A program made the translations under genes and the position numbers. A stretch of 64,000 nucleotides of DNA from an uncultured Bacteroidales bacterium (GTDB lineage Bacteria > Bacteroidota > Bacteroidia > Bacteroidales > JAUNSR01): assembly GCA_947074105.1 (NCBI GenBank), contig CAMTON010000003.1, forward strand, positions 1-64,000. Reading direction: 5' to 3'. Positions 46,727 through 57,353 of this stretch are shown here, in pieces; positions within the stretch are counted from its first letter, which is position 1, and each line of letters opens with the position of its first letter. The notes under the pieces were generated by a model. It saw nothing but the letters and a program-made list of their open reading frames with translations, did not search any database and was not told where the DNA came from.

Positions 46727-47635
46727 ATGTCTGATTATAATTTAAGTCATTTAAGACAATTAGAAGCGGAGTCAATTCATATTATCAGAGAAGTGGCGGC
46801 AGAATTTGAAAATCCTGTTATGCTTTACTCTATCGGTAAGGATTCATCTGTTATGGTGCGTCTTGCAGAAAAGGCATTTGCTCCGGGCAAAGTTCCTTTT
46901 CCTTTGATGCATATCGATTCTAAATGGAAATTCAAAGAAATGATAGATTTCAGAGATAAATATGCAAAAGAGCATGGCTGGAGTCTTATCGTCGAATATA
47001 ATAAAGAAGCATTTGAAGAAGGTGTAGGACCTTTTTCTCACGGTAGTAAGGTACATACCGACCTTATGAAAACTCAGGCTCTTCTTGCAGCTCTTAAAAA
47101 ATATGGTTTTGATGCCGCATTCGGCGGAGCACGTCGCGATGAAGAGAAATCCAGAGCAAAAGAAAGAATCTTTTCTTTCCGCGATAAATATCAGCAGTGG
47201 GATCCTAAGAATCAGCGTCCTGAACTTTGGGACGTATATAACGCTAAAGTAAACAAAGGAGAATCAATACGTGTTTTCCCTCTTTCTAACTGGACAGAGC
47301 TTGATATCTGGCAATATATAAGACTTGAAAATATTCCTATCGTTCCTCTTTATTATGCAAAAGAAAGACTTGTTACCGAATATGAGGGAACAAAGATTCT
47401 TGTGGATGATGAAAGAATGCCGAAAGAATTTATAGATAAGGCTAAAATGGAAATGGTGAGATTCAGAACTCTTGGATGCTACCCGTTGACAGGTGCTATT
47501 TCTTCTGAGGCTGCTACAATCGAAGAGATTGTTGAGGAAATGATGACAACTACAAAATCAGAACGTTCTACACGTGTTATCGACTTCGATCAGGAAGCGA
47601 GCATGGAACAGAAGAAACGTGAGGGATATTTCTAA
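46727..47635 (+). CDS. cysD: sulfate adenylyltransferase subunit 2 (CysD)
   Basis: CysD is the ATP pyrophosphatase-type catalytic subunit that forms APS from sulfate and ATP, driven by the GTPase CysN. The 302-residue length is typical. Motifs are the PP-loop [14 protein letters not shown] (about 34-47), [36 protein letters not shown] (about 140-161) and the C-terminal [12 protein letters not shown]. It is 18 bases upstream of cysN in the same operon. Confidence 0.98.
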   Translation: MSDYNLSHLRQLEAESIHIIREVAAEFENPVMLYSIGKDSSVMVRLAEKAFAPGKVPFPLMHIDSKWKFKEMIDFRDKYAKEHGWSLIVEYNKEAFEEGVGPFSHGSKVHTDLMKTQALLAALKKYGFDAAFGGARRDEEKSRAKERIFSFRDKYQQWDPKNQRPELWDVYNAKVNKGESIRVFPLSNWTELDIWQYIRLENIPIVPLYYAKERLVTEYEGTKILVDDERMPKEFIDKAKMEMVRFRTLGCYPLTGAISSEAATIEEIVEEMMTTTKSERSTRVIDFDQEASMEQKKREGYF

Positions 47636-47653
47636 TTCTTTATTAAACGCAAA

Positions 47654-49543
47654 ATGGATAACAAACTAAATATAAAAGAGTTTCTTGACAGAGACGAACA
47701 GAAAGACTTACTTAGACTTCTTACTGCCGGTTCTGTAGATGACGGTAAATCAACACTTATCGGACGTCTGCTTTATGATAGCAAAAAACTTTATGAAGAT
47801 CAGCTTGATGCTCTTGAAAGAGACAGCAAACGCGTTGGTAATGCCGGAGCAGGTGAAATAGACTATGCTCTTCTTCTTGACGGTCTTAAAGCCGAAAGAG
47901 AACAGGGTATCACTATCGACGTTGCATACAGATATTTTTCTACAAACAAACGTAAATTTATTATAGCTGATACTCCGGGACACGAGCAGTATACAAGAAA
48001 TATGATTACAGGTGGGTCAACAGCCAATCTTGCGATCATTCTTGTGGATGCAAGAACAGGAGTTATCACACAGACCAAACGTCATACTTTCCTTGTTTCT
48101 CTTCTTGGGATCAAACACGTTGTGCTTGCTATCAACAAGATGGACCTTGTAGATTACAGCCAGGAAGTTTTTGATTCAATTGTTGAAGAATACAAATCAT
48201 TCGTTACACGACTTGATATTCCTGATATCAAACCAATTCCTATTTCTGCCCTTAAAGGCGACAATGTTGTTGAAAGATCGGAAAAGATGGACTGGTACAA
48301 TGGTGAATCTCTTCTTGAATTCCTTGAAAACGTTCATATCGGAGCTGATTATAATTATGAAGATTTCCGTTATCCAGTACAGTATGTACTTAGACCAAAC
48401 CTTGATTTCCGAGGATTTTCTGCAAAAGTAGCATCCGGAATCATCAAAAAAGGAGATGAAGTGATGGCGCTTCCTTCCGGTAAGAAATCAAAAGTAAAAG
48501 GTATTCATACTTATGAGGGAGAAATAGAAGAAGCTTTTCCTCCTATGTCTGTAACCCTTACACTGGAAGATGAAATTGATATTTCACGCGGAGAAATGAT
48601 CGTTAAGCCGGAAAACCAGCCTTCTATCGATCGTCATTTTGAAGCTATGCTTGTGTGGATGGATGAAGAAAAAATGGATCCCAAAAAGCATTTCTTTATC
48701 AAACATACTACAAATGTCACTAAAGCAAGAATAGATGATATAAGATATAAAGTCAATATCAATACTCTTGAGCAAAGCAAAGCCGATCATTTCGAACTTA
48801 ATGAAATAGGTCGTGTAGTGATCACTACAAACAAACCTCTTCTTTTCGATTCTTATAAAAAGAATAAAGCAACAGGAGCATTCATTCTTATCGATCCTAT
48901 TACCAACAATACATGTGCTGTCGGTATGATTATCGAAAAACTTAACAATAAGGATCTTCCTTCAAGAATAAATGATATCAACCGTGAGCGTGCTCAACAG
49001 GGAGAATCTCTTGTTTCTACAAAAGAAAGAGAAGAAAGATTCGGTCAGAAAGGTCAGACTATATGGATCACAGGACTTGCAGGAAGCGGTAAACGCGAAC
49101 TTGCTTATGTTCTTGAAAGACGTCTTTTCGATGAAGGAAAAACTGTTGTTGTTCTTGAAGGATCGATGGTTCGTGCAGGACTTTCCAACGAACTTGATTT
49201 TTCTTCTACAGATATAGCAGAAAATCTTCGCCGTGTGGCTCATGTTTGCCGTCTTCTTAATGCTCAGGGAGTTATTACAGTTTGTGCATTCCGTTCTCCT
49301 GATGAATCAATCAGGACACAGGTTAAAGACATCATAGGAAAAGAAAGATTTACTCTTGTATATATGGATGAAACTCTTGAAGATTGCAGAAAATGCGATG
49401 AAGAGCTTTACCGTAAAGCGGAAGAAGGTCTTATTGATGACGTTCCGGGTGTAGACACAAAATATGATATTCCTCAGGATGCTGATTACAAAATCAAAAA
49501 AGCGAATCTTGAAGCTATCGAAGAGCTGATTCGAAGAATATAA
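47654..49543 (+). CDS. cysN: CysN sulfate adenylyltransferase GTPase fused to a degenerate APS-kinase domain
   Basis: Residues about 1-440 of the 629-residue protein are CysN: GTPase motifs GSVDDGKST (about 27-35), [16 protein letters not shown] and the following EF-Tu-like barrels. The C-terminal 165 residues resemble CysC, beginning [14 protein letters not shown]. The Walker A Ser/Thr is changed: the loop is GLAGSGKRE (Lys 480, Arg 481). The DGDNxR motif is EGSMVR, so the domain is probably catalytically weak or dead. A separate intact CysC is encoded 1 kb upstream. The fused domain may be structural or regulatory, for example for docking or channeling APS. Confidence 0.94.
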   Translation: MDNKLNIKEFLDRDEQKDLLRLLTAGSVDDGKSTLIGRLLYDSKKLYEDQLDALERDSKRVGNAGAGEIDYALLLDGLKAEREQGITIDVAYRYFSTNKRKFIIADTPGHEQYTRNMITGGSTANLAIILVDARTGVITQTKRHTFLVSLLGIKHVVLAINKMDLVDYSQEVFDSIVEEYKSFVTRLDIPDIKPIPISALKGDNVVERSEKMDWYNGESLLEFLENVHIGADYNYEDFRYPVQYVLRPNLDFRGFSAKVASGIIKKGDEVMALPSGKKSKVKGIHTYEGEIEEAFPPMSVTLTLEDEIDISRGEMIVKPENQPSIDRHFEAMLVWMDEEKMDPKKHFFIKHTTNVTKARIDDIRYKVNINTLEQSKADHFELNEIGRVVITTNKPLLFDSYKKNKATGAFILIDPITNNTCAVGMIIEKLNNKDLPSRINDINRERAQQGESLVSTKEREERFGQKGQTIWITGLAGSGKRELAYVLERRLFDEGKTVVVLEGSMVRAGLSNELDFSSTDIAENLRRVAHVCRLLNAQGVITVCAFRSPDESIRTQVKDIIGKERFTLVYMDETLEDCRKCDEELYRKAEEGLIDDVPGVDTKYDIPQDADYKIKKANLEAIEELIRRI

Positions 49544-49554
49544 AAATTCATATA

Positions 49555-49585
49555 TTTCGGAAAGGGGTATATTCCCTTTCCGAAA
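49555..49585 (+). terminator. hairpin between cysN and the sulfotransferase gene
   Basis: TTTCGGAAAGGG (49555-49566) and CCCTTTCCGAAA (49574-49585) pair exactly. No real T-run follows, so it may be a partial terminator or a processing site that sets different levels within the operon. Confidence 0.55.
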
Positions 49586-49669
49586 CCTTCTAAAATACTA
49601 TTTACGATTGAATTATCATAGTGGCGATAATTCATCTGATTAAGAAAAAATCATATTATACTAAATAAA

Positions 49670-50779
49670 ATGGGTCTATTAGAATTTAGCAAACTTCCCG
49701 TTAATACGATGGTTGGCGCAAAATGGAATACATTCAAAAGAACTGCAGCCGGTCAACCCATAGATAAAGGTTTTAAAAGCAAATATTTCCTTACAAAATC
49801 TATATGTCGTCTTCTTTCGACTTTACAGCCTATAGAAGATAAAAAAATAAGAAAAATCGAAAAGCTGAATTTTCAGTATGAAGACGAACCGGTATTCATC
49901 TTAGGACACTGGAGAAGCGGAACTACTTTCGTTCATAATATCCTGGCTCTTGACAAGCATTTCGGTTACAATACTACTTATCAGACAGTATTCCCGAATC
50001 TTATGCTTTTCGGACAGTCTTTCTTTAAAAAGAATATGGCATTCCTTATGCCTGACAAACGTCCTACCGACAATATGGAACTGAATGTGGATCTTCCTCA
50101 GGAAGAAGAGTTCGCATTGTCTAACATGACAACTGTGAACTATTACAACTTCTGGTTTTTCCCTAAAAAATGGGATTTCTACACAGATCATTATCTTACT
50201 TTCAAAAAGGCATCTGCAGAAGATAAAAAAGAATTCCAGGATACTTTCCGTCGCCTTGTGAAGATTTCTCTTCATAACACCAACGGCACTCAGTTCCTTT
50301 CTAAAAATCCTCCGCACACAGCAAGAATAAAGGAAATTCTTGAGATATATCCTAATGCAAAATTCATTTACCTTGTACGTAATCCGTATACGGTTTTTGA
50401 ATCTACAAGATCATTCTTTACTAACACGATACAGCCGTTAAAACTTCAGGATTTCTCTAACGAGCAGATTGAAGAGCAGATTCTTAAAGTTTATAAGACG
50501 ATGTATGACAAATATGAAGAAGATAAGGTTCTTGTGCCGGAAGGAAATCTTATTGAAGTAAAATTCGAAGATATCGAAGCTAATGCTCTGGATGTAACAA
50601 AGAAGATTTACTCTACTCTTAATCTTCCGGGATTCAAAGAAGCTGAAGCAGACATCGTAGCATATCTTGATAAGAAAAAAGGCTACAAGAAAAATAAATA
50701 CAATTATGATCCCCGCACAGTTGAACTTGTTGAGAAAAACTGGAAGTTTGCTCTTGATCACTGGGGATATTCTCTATAA
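49670..50779 (+). CDS. PAPS-dependent sulfotransferase
   Basis: The 369-residue protein is a sulfotransferase-fold enzyme. The 5'-phosphosulfate loop is LGHWRSGTT (about 78-86) and the 3'-phosphate-binding segment is FIYLVRNPYTVFESTRSFF (about 226-244). No signal peptide or transmembrane helix is obvious, so it should act in the cytoplasm where PAPS is made. It directly follows cysC-cysD-cysN. In Bacteroides thetaiotaomicron a sulfotransferase in a comparable locus (BT_0416) sulfonates cholesterol and related steroids; similar activity here is an inference, as sequence alone does not fix the acceptor. Confidence 0.9.
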   Translation: MGLLEFSKLPVNTMVGAKWNTFKRTAAGQPIDKGFKSKYFLTKSICRLLSTLQPIEDKKIRKIEKLNFQYEDEPVFILGHWRSGTTFVHNILALDKHFGYNTTYQTVFPNLMLFGQSFFKKNMAFLMPDKRPTDNMELNVDLPQEEEFALSNMTTVNYYNFWFFPKKWDFYTDHYLTFKKASAEDKKEFQDTFRRLVKISLHNTNGTQFLSKNPPHTARIKEILEIYPNAKFIYLVRNPYTVFESTRSFFTNTIQPLKLQDFSNEQIEEQILKVYKTMYDKYEEDKVLVPEGNLIEVKFEDIEANALDVTKKIYSTLNLPGFKEAEADIVAYLDKKKGYKKNKYNYDPRTVELVEKNWKFALDHWGYSL

Positions 50780-50806
50780 ATAAATCATTCCGATAAAATT
50801 TTTTAT

Positions 50807-51763
50807 ATGTTCAGAAAGTATTATTTGTCGGGCGTTTTTTCTCTTCTTGCAATTGCAGGTTTTGCTCAGTCAGAAGCAGCGAAAAATGACATCCGCTATT
50901 CTGATATGAATAGCTGGGTAAGAAGAGAAATCAAGGAAAGCGGCATTATCGGAGGAAAGAACAAGGTTCTTTATGAAATAGGTAAGAGCGATACTATCAT
51001 AGGCGAAAAAGCAAGAGAGATCGGGGATTCCCCATGGGAAACTTCCAGTGTTTATGCTAAAGTAGCAGGAATTGTAAAAGTCAGCTCTACAGTTTTCCCG
51101 GAAGAAAGAAATGGCGGCTATTGTGCCCGCCTGGAAACAAGACTTGAAGAAGTTGTAGTATTAGGACTTATCAATCTTAAAGTTCTTGCGACAGGTACTA
51201 TTTTTACAGGATCAATTGCTGAGCCGGTAAAAGACAGTAAAGACCCTATGCAGAAACTGATGCAGGGTATGGAGTATAACAAACGTCCTCAGGCAATAAA
51301 ATTTGATTATAAGGCTAAAACAGGAGGCAGCAGAATGAAAGCTACAGGTTTTTCAAAATCTAAACTTCCTGGGAAAAATGCTGCGGAAGTATCTGTTATT
51401 CTTCAGAAAAGATGGGAAGATGAAGATGGCAATATACTTGCCAAACGTATCGGTACCGGATGGGTCAGATTTGATGAATCTAAGGAAGATTGGGTAAACG
51501 ACTATACTTTATCTATTCAGTATGGAGATATCTCTTCTGAAGCAGGATATGAAGATTATATGGGTCTTGTAGGATCTGAAGATAGAATCATCTGTGGTAA
51601 AAACTCTGCCGGTGAAAATAAGAAAATCACTGAGATCGGATGGGGAACAGAAGATGAGGCTCCTACTCACATTATAGTGAGATTCTCGGCAGGCTACGGC
51701 GGAGCATATGTCGGATCTGTGGGTGATATTCTATGGGTAGACAATATCGGGATAGTAGATTAA
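50807..51763 (+). CDS. secreted PCMD-like protein following the sulfotransferase
   Basis: The 318-residue product has a signal peptide (MFRKYYLSGVFSLLAIAGFAQS, cleavage near 22) and no lipobox Cys. The mature part is probably a beta-sandwich: RNGGYCARLETRLEEVVVLGLINLKVLATGTIFTG (about 102-137) and the closing GSVGDILWVDNIGIVD resemble the putative carbohydrate metabolism domain (PCMD, PF13201). It starts 27 bases after the sulfotransferase stop, so it is in the same transcript. An envelope role in binding or handling the sulfated product, or in delivering the acceptor, is a guess. Confidence 0.65.
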   Translation: MFRKYYLSGVFSLLAIAGFAQSEAAKNDIRYSDMNSWVRREIKESGIIGGKNKVLYEIGKSDTIIGEKAREIGDSPWETSSVYAKVAGIVKVSSTVFPEERNGGYCARLETRLEEVVVLGLINLKVLATGTIFTGSIAEPVKDSKDPMQKLMQGMEYNKRPQAIKFDYKAKTGGSRMKATGFSKSKLPGKNAAEVSVILQKRWEDEDGNILAKRIGTGWVRFDESKEDWVNDYTLSIQYGDISSEAGYEDYMGLVGSEDRIICGKNSAGENKKITEIGWGTEDEAPTHIIVRFSAGYGGAYVGSVGDILWVDNIGIVD

Positions 51764-51862
51764 TTATCTTTATAAGATTCAGATTTAATCAGATAATAAA
51801 TATTCATTTCCTACAGGATAGATCAGGATAATTAAATCAGAACCACTTTTTATATAAAATAA

Positions 51863-51911
51863 AAAACAATCACTTTTTTGAGCAACATTTTCAAAAAGGT
51901 GATTGTTTTTT
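51863..51911. terminator. bidirectional terminator closing the sulfation locus
   Basis: AAAACAATCACTTTTTTGA (51863-51881) pairs with TCAAAAAGGTGATTGTTTT (51891-51909) with one mismatch, and T-rich sequence follows on both sides. Confidence 0.85.
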
Positions 51912-51965
51912 TGTTTTATCTATACAGATAAGTTTTGAGGATATATCCTCTTCATATAAAATTCT

Positions 51966-52574
51966 TTACCCGAAATAAGGACAATAATTAGGATCTAACA
52001 CGAATTTCTCAATAAGTTTTTCTGCATCATTCAGCATTTCAACTCTTTTATCCTGACTACAGTCATTTACATTGAAAAACATTTTATGAAAACACAATGG
52101 AGAACCGCAATATTCAAAGATATTTTTCTCCAGAGTCTTATCTACAAAAACGTTTGAATTCTCTTCCGGATATACGTTAGCCATTGAGAATGTATTAATA
52201 ATACCGAACTTCTTACTTCCAAGAAGACCTTTTACTCCACCGTTTACATTTGTATAAGCGAAGCCATGAGTAAGTACTCTGTCAAAATAACCTTTCAGTA
52301 TAGCAGGAACATATCCCCACCATATTGGTGCGATAAAGGTTATCTTATCAGCCGATTTTATGAACTTTTGCTCTACTACAACGTCGTGAGGCGCATGACC
52401 TCCGTGCTGCTTATTCATATCCGCTTCTCCGAAGCATGGATTGAAACCGATTTTATACAAATCGCGAACCTCAACTTTTGCGCCTAAGCGCAACAAGGTA
52501 TCTTTAATCCGTTCAAGTATCGCATGATTGAAACTTTGAGGATTTGGATGGGCTATGATTATGAGATGTTGCAT
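51966..52574 (-). CDS. flavodoxin-fold NAD(P)H oxidoreductase
   Basis: The 202-residue protein matches the NAD(P)H dehydrogenase (quinone)/YwrO-like branch of the flavodoxin-2 family: IIIAHPNPQSFNHAILERI at the N-terminus for FMN phosphate binding, ITFIAPIWWGYVPAILKGYFDRVLTHGFAY (about 81-110) and LGSKKFGIINTFS. Such enzymes reduce quinones or azo and nitro compounds with NAD(P)H. It is convergent with the sulfation locus and has no evident partner. Confidence 0.9.
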   Translation of the reverse strand: MQHLIIIAHPNPQSFNHAILERIKDTLLRLGAKVEVRDLYKIGFNPCFGEADMNKQHGGHAPHDVVVEQKFIKSADKITFIAPIWWGYVPAILKGYFDRVLTHGFAYTNVNGGVKGLLGSKKFGIINTFSMANVYPEENSNVFVDKTLEKNIFEYCGSPLCFHKMFFNVNDCSQDKRVEMLNDAEKLIEKFVLDPNYCPYFG

Positions 52575-52845
52575 TTTTAGGGTTTTATATTATAATGGTT
52601 TAGTTTAAAACAATCATTCGGTTTAAAAGTTCTTTATTAATTATATTTATTTTATTTTTTATGAACTGACTCTCTTATATTTATAAAAGGCACATAATCA
52701 ATTGACTGATAACTACCGGAATAAAACTCCGCGGTTATCATTAATAATGTTCTGCAACAAAGCATATCTCTTTGAAAATTCTTCTAACAGAGAATTATAC
52801 TCTTATCTCCTAATAAATATTTCATTTCACCCCTGCTTTGTTTAT

Positions 52846-53268
52846 CTAATAATTCATTGTATAAAGCCTCATTATTATCTTATCGGTATAATTAAGGAAA
52901 ATATAATTATCGCAAATCTGAGTTACCAGAAAGATCAAACCTAAGCTTATCAATCCGTATTCATACTCAAAGGGCTCGTTGCGAAGAAATATGACAAGTA
53001 TGGCAAGTGAAATAATAAATTTAACAGCTTTACAAAAAATATAATTTACCAAAAAACTATTTACACTTTTCCTCTCTCCTATATATATCATAATAGACAT
53101 GACAAAGGTCAATGCTGAGTAAAATGTAAAGAGATTCAAAACAAAAGGCAGATGATTATCCAGGTAAAACGCAAAAAGAATCAGATAATTCAGAAAACAT
53201 ACCAGTATAAGAGGAATCATATAGATTTTCCAAACTGATAGAAACGGGAAATTATCTGTTATTCTCAT
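52846..53268 (-). CDS. small four-helix membrane protein, unknown function
   Basis: I do not recognise a named family. The 140-residue product has four hydrophobic segments (about 15-36, 42-64, 76-96 and 104-124) with a short cytoplasmic loop GERKSVNSF and a Lys in helix 3. The layout recalls AtpI-like proteins, but no ATP synthase genes are near. Codon use and AT-content are extreme (rich in Ile, Phe, Leu, Tyr). It may be a real Bacteroidales-specific membrane protein; the start is uncertain. Confidence 0.55.
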   Translation of the reverse strand: MRITDNFPFLSVWKIYMIPLILVCFLNYLILFAFYLDNHLPFVLNLFTFYSALTFVMSIMIYIGERKSVNSFLVNYIFCKAVKFIISLAILVIFLRNEPFEYEYGLISLGLIFLVTQICDNYIFLNYTDKIIMRLYTMNY

Positions 53269-53544
53269 AATACTACCTTTTCTTTTTAATCAAAACGCTA
53301 TAAAAAGATGAATGGTTTATTATCTTAATTCAAATCTTTGAAATTTCACCAACAGTAATATTTCAATAATTTATATAATAATTATTTATATTATTTCTTA
53401 AATTAATCTCTTTGTTATATAAGCAGCTGCAGAAGTATTTCAATTTAACATAAAATAAATCCTTCCTTTTATCTTATTCTTTATCACTATTTTACCTGTT
53501 TTTTCAATATCCATTCTGTCCTGCATAATTACTTTAAACAAAAA
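53269..53544. other. AT-rich intergenic stretch upstream of the small membrane protein
   Basis: No gene or RNA is visible before the yidC terminator at 53545. Confidence 0.45.
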
Positions 53545-53575
53545 AAAGAGCGTACCGGAATCCGGCACGCTCTTT
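53545..53575 (-). terminator. terminator of yidC
   Basis: AAAGAGCGTACCGGA (53545-53559) pairs with TCCGGCACGCTCTTT (53561-53575), one G-T-type mismatch. A T-run follows on the minus strand (A-run 53539-53547). Confidence 0.9.
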
Positions 53576-53596
53576 CTGAGCAATATAATGAATATA

Positions 53597-55486
53597 TTAT
53601 TTTTTGTTTTTCTGTTGCTGACGCATAGCAGCCTGCTGCTGGCGTTGTGCTTCTTCAAGACGAGCCATGAAACCTGTCTTCTTCTTAGGTTTCTTTGCAT
53701 TTGCTTTCATCTGAGCAAGCATTTTTTCTTCATTTACAAAAAGACGCATCATATATGTCTGTCCGATTGTAATAAGAAGTGATACGAAATAGTAATAACT
53801 TAATCCCGCAGCATAGTTATTGAAGAATACCATAAACATAACAGGCATCATATACTGCATCACTTTCATACCTCCCATACCCGGCTGATTCATCGTATTT
53901 GCACTCATACTAAGATGAATGTATATAAGATTCGTAGCAGTCATCAGAAGACAGAACAGTGAAATATGATTTCCGAAATACGGTGTGATAAGAGGAATAT
54001 ATGTATTCCAGCTTACTATAGAATCATAAGAAGAAAGGTCTTTTGCCCACAGGAACGATTCTCCGCGAAGTTCTATCGATGATGGAAAGAACTGGAACAT
54101 TGCAAAAAGAATAGGCATCTGGAACAACATAGGCAAACATCCTCCCATAGGATTGATACCTGCTTTTGAATACAGGGCCATTGTTTCCTGTTGACGTTTC
54201 ATCTGATTTTCAGTACCCGGATATTTATCATTTATTTCCTGAATCTCAGGACGTACAACTCTCATTTTTGCCTGCGACAGATATGACTTAAATGTGAAAG
54301 GAAAAATGATCATCTTAATAAAGATGGTAAGCAGAAGAATAATAATTCCGTAGTTTGAAATATATTTTCCAAGGAAAGTAAACACCGGAATCACGATATA
54401 AACATTCACCCAGCGGAATACACTTGCTCCAAGCGGCACAAGCTTATCAAGCTTTAGTTTTGAATCATTACCGTACTGTTTATCTATTTCGCGAAGAAGA
54501 GGATAAAGATTAGGTCCAAAGAAGAAATCAAATGAAGCCATTTCTCTTTCCTTTGTGTTAACCTCTATTTCTGCTTCCGAACGGAACTTCTTAAGATAGT
54601 CACCGTCTTTTATAACTTTTGAATCAAGAACAGCATTAGAAAATCCTGTTTTAGCAATCATAACTGATGAAAAAAACTGATTCTTAAATCCGATCCATTT
54701 CAAAGATCCTGTAATAGTTTCTCTCTGATCCTTATCTGCTTTAAGATAGTCTACATCATCATTTAGGTATTTGTAATAAAGATTACTGTATCTTTCTTCA
54801 AATACTCGCCCTTTTTCCTGTCTGCGAAGATCCTGTGTCCAGATCAGATTTGCTGCAGATGATGATGGTGAAAGAACGCTTGCTATATTTTTCTGTTCAA
54901 TATTGAAATTTATGACATAACTGTCAGGAGCAATTGTATAAACGAAATCCATGAATGCATCATTTCCGGCATTCAATCGCATTCTCAATACCTGGTTACC
55001 ATCGATCTCTTTATTCTGAATAACATCAAAATACATCTCATCGGTAGTGATCACTCTCTGGTTTGCCGTAACAAACGTAAAGCTGTAATTACCGGTATTT
55101 TCCTCAAAAAGAATTACAGGTTTTTCTTCGTATGTCTTATAATCTTTTAAAAGAGCACTTTGTATTTTCCCTCCTTTTGTTGAGAATGTTAATGACAAAA
55201 CTTCATTTTCCAAAGCGATAGTCTGCGCCGTTCCTCTTACAGAAGAAGCAAAAGCTCCAAACTGACTGGCAAGAGCAGCAGAATCGACAGAAATATCTGA
55301 AGCAGCTTTTATTTCAGCATAATTAGCATCCTGTGACATCTGTCCGGCTATATCTTCAAGAGCCGTAACTGTTTCTTTTTCCTGATTCCATGCTCCCGTT
55401 TCCTCTACATTCTTCTGGTTATACCAGCTGAATCCGAAAATCAGCAAAGCAATAAGAACAAATCCCGTTATACTGTTTTTGTCCAT
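53597..55486 (-). CDS. yidC: membrane protein insertase YidC
   Basis: YidC inserts and folds inner-membrane proteins, with or without SecYEG. The 629-residue Bacteroidetes-type protein has an N-terminal helix (about 5-21) and a large periplasmic domain (about 40-360) with beta-supersandwich features. The conserved insertase core of five helices (about 365-600) includes YSKAGINPMGGCLPMLFQMPILFAMFQFFPSSIELRGESFLWAKDLSSYD and the C-terminal positively charged tail. It lies downstream of pyrG on the same strand, a common arrangement in the phylum. Confidence 0.98.
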   Translation of the reverse strand: MDKNSITGFVLIALLIFGFSWYNQKNVEETGAWNQEKETVTALEDIAGQMSQDANYAEIKAASDISVDSAALASQFGAFASSVRGTAQTIALENEVLSLTFSTKGGKIQSALLKDYKTYEEKPVILFEENTGNYSFTFVTANQRVITTDEMYFDVIQNKEIDGNQVLRMRLNAGNDAFMDFVYTIAPDSYVINFNIEQKNIASVLSPSSSAANLIWTQDLRRQEKGRVFEERYSNLYYKYLNDDVDYLKADKDQRETITGSLKWIGFKNQFFSSVMIAKTGFSNAVLDSKVIKDGDYLKKFRSEAEIEVNTKEREMASFDFFFGPNLYPLLREIDKQYGNDSKLKLDKLVPLGASVFRWVNVYIVIPVFTFLGKYISNYGIIILLLTIFIKMIIFPFTFKSYLSQAKMRVVRPEIQEINDKYPGTENQMKRQQETMALYSKAGINPMGGCLPMLFQMPILFAMFQFFPSSIELRGESFLWAKDLSSYDSIVSWNTYIPLITPYFGNHISLFCLLMTATNLIYIHLSMSANTMNQPGMGGMKVMQYMMPVMFMVFFNNYAAGLSYYYFVSLLITIGQTYMMRLFVNEEKMLAQMKANAKKPKKKTGFMARLEEAQRQQQAAMRQQQKNKK

Positions 55487-55583
55487 CGTAAAAATTATTT
55501 ATTGAAATAATAATTTCAATATTCTTATAGTTAATAAATTATTTAATTCTAAATCTTCTGATGTACGAAATATAGACTTATCT

Positions 55584-57194
<1,611 letters not shown>

Positions 57195-57309
57195 TTATAT
57201 AGTTTTTACATACATGTTATACCGGACGTCAAAATTACAAAAAATATCGGATATAATTTGATTTAATCAATAATTAGAATTTTTATTTCTGTTATTATGC
57301 TTTATTATC

Positions 57310-57317
57310 TATTTTTG
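57310..57317 (+). promoter_or_regulatory. -7 box of the DUF3078 gene
   Basis: TATTTTTG fits the -7 pattern 37 bases before the ATG at 57354. No TTTG lies at the expected -33 position, so the call is weak. Confidence 0.35.
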
Positions 57318-57353
57318 TATTTGGTTCTAAATAGTTTAATTCTTTGAAAATTT

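Noticed and set aside
52702..52944. 80-codon plus-strand frame near the small membrane protein
   Set aside because: It overlaps the end of the minus-strand membrane protein and has no start context or family features.
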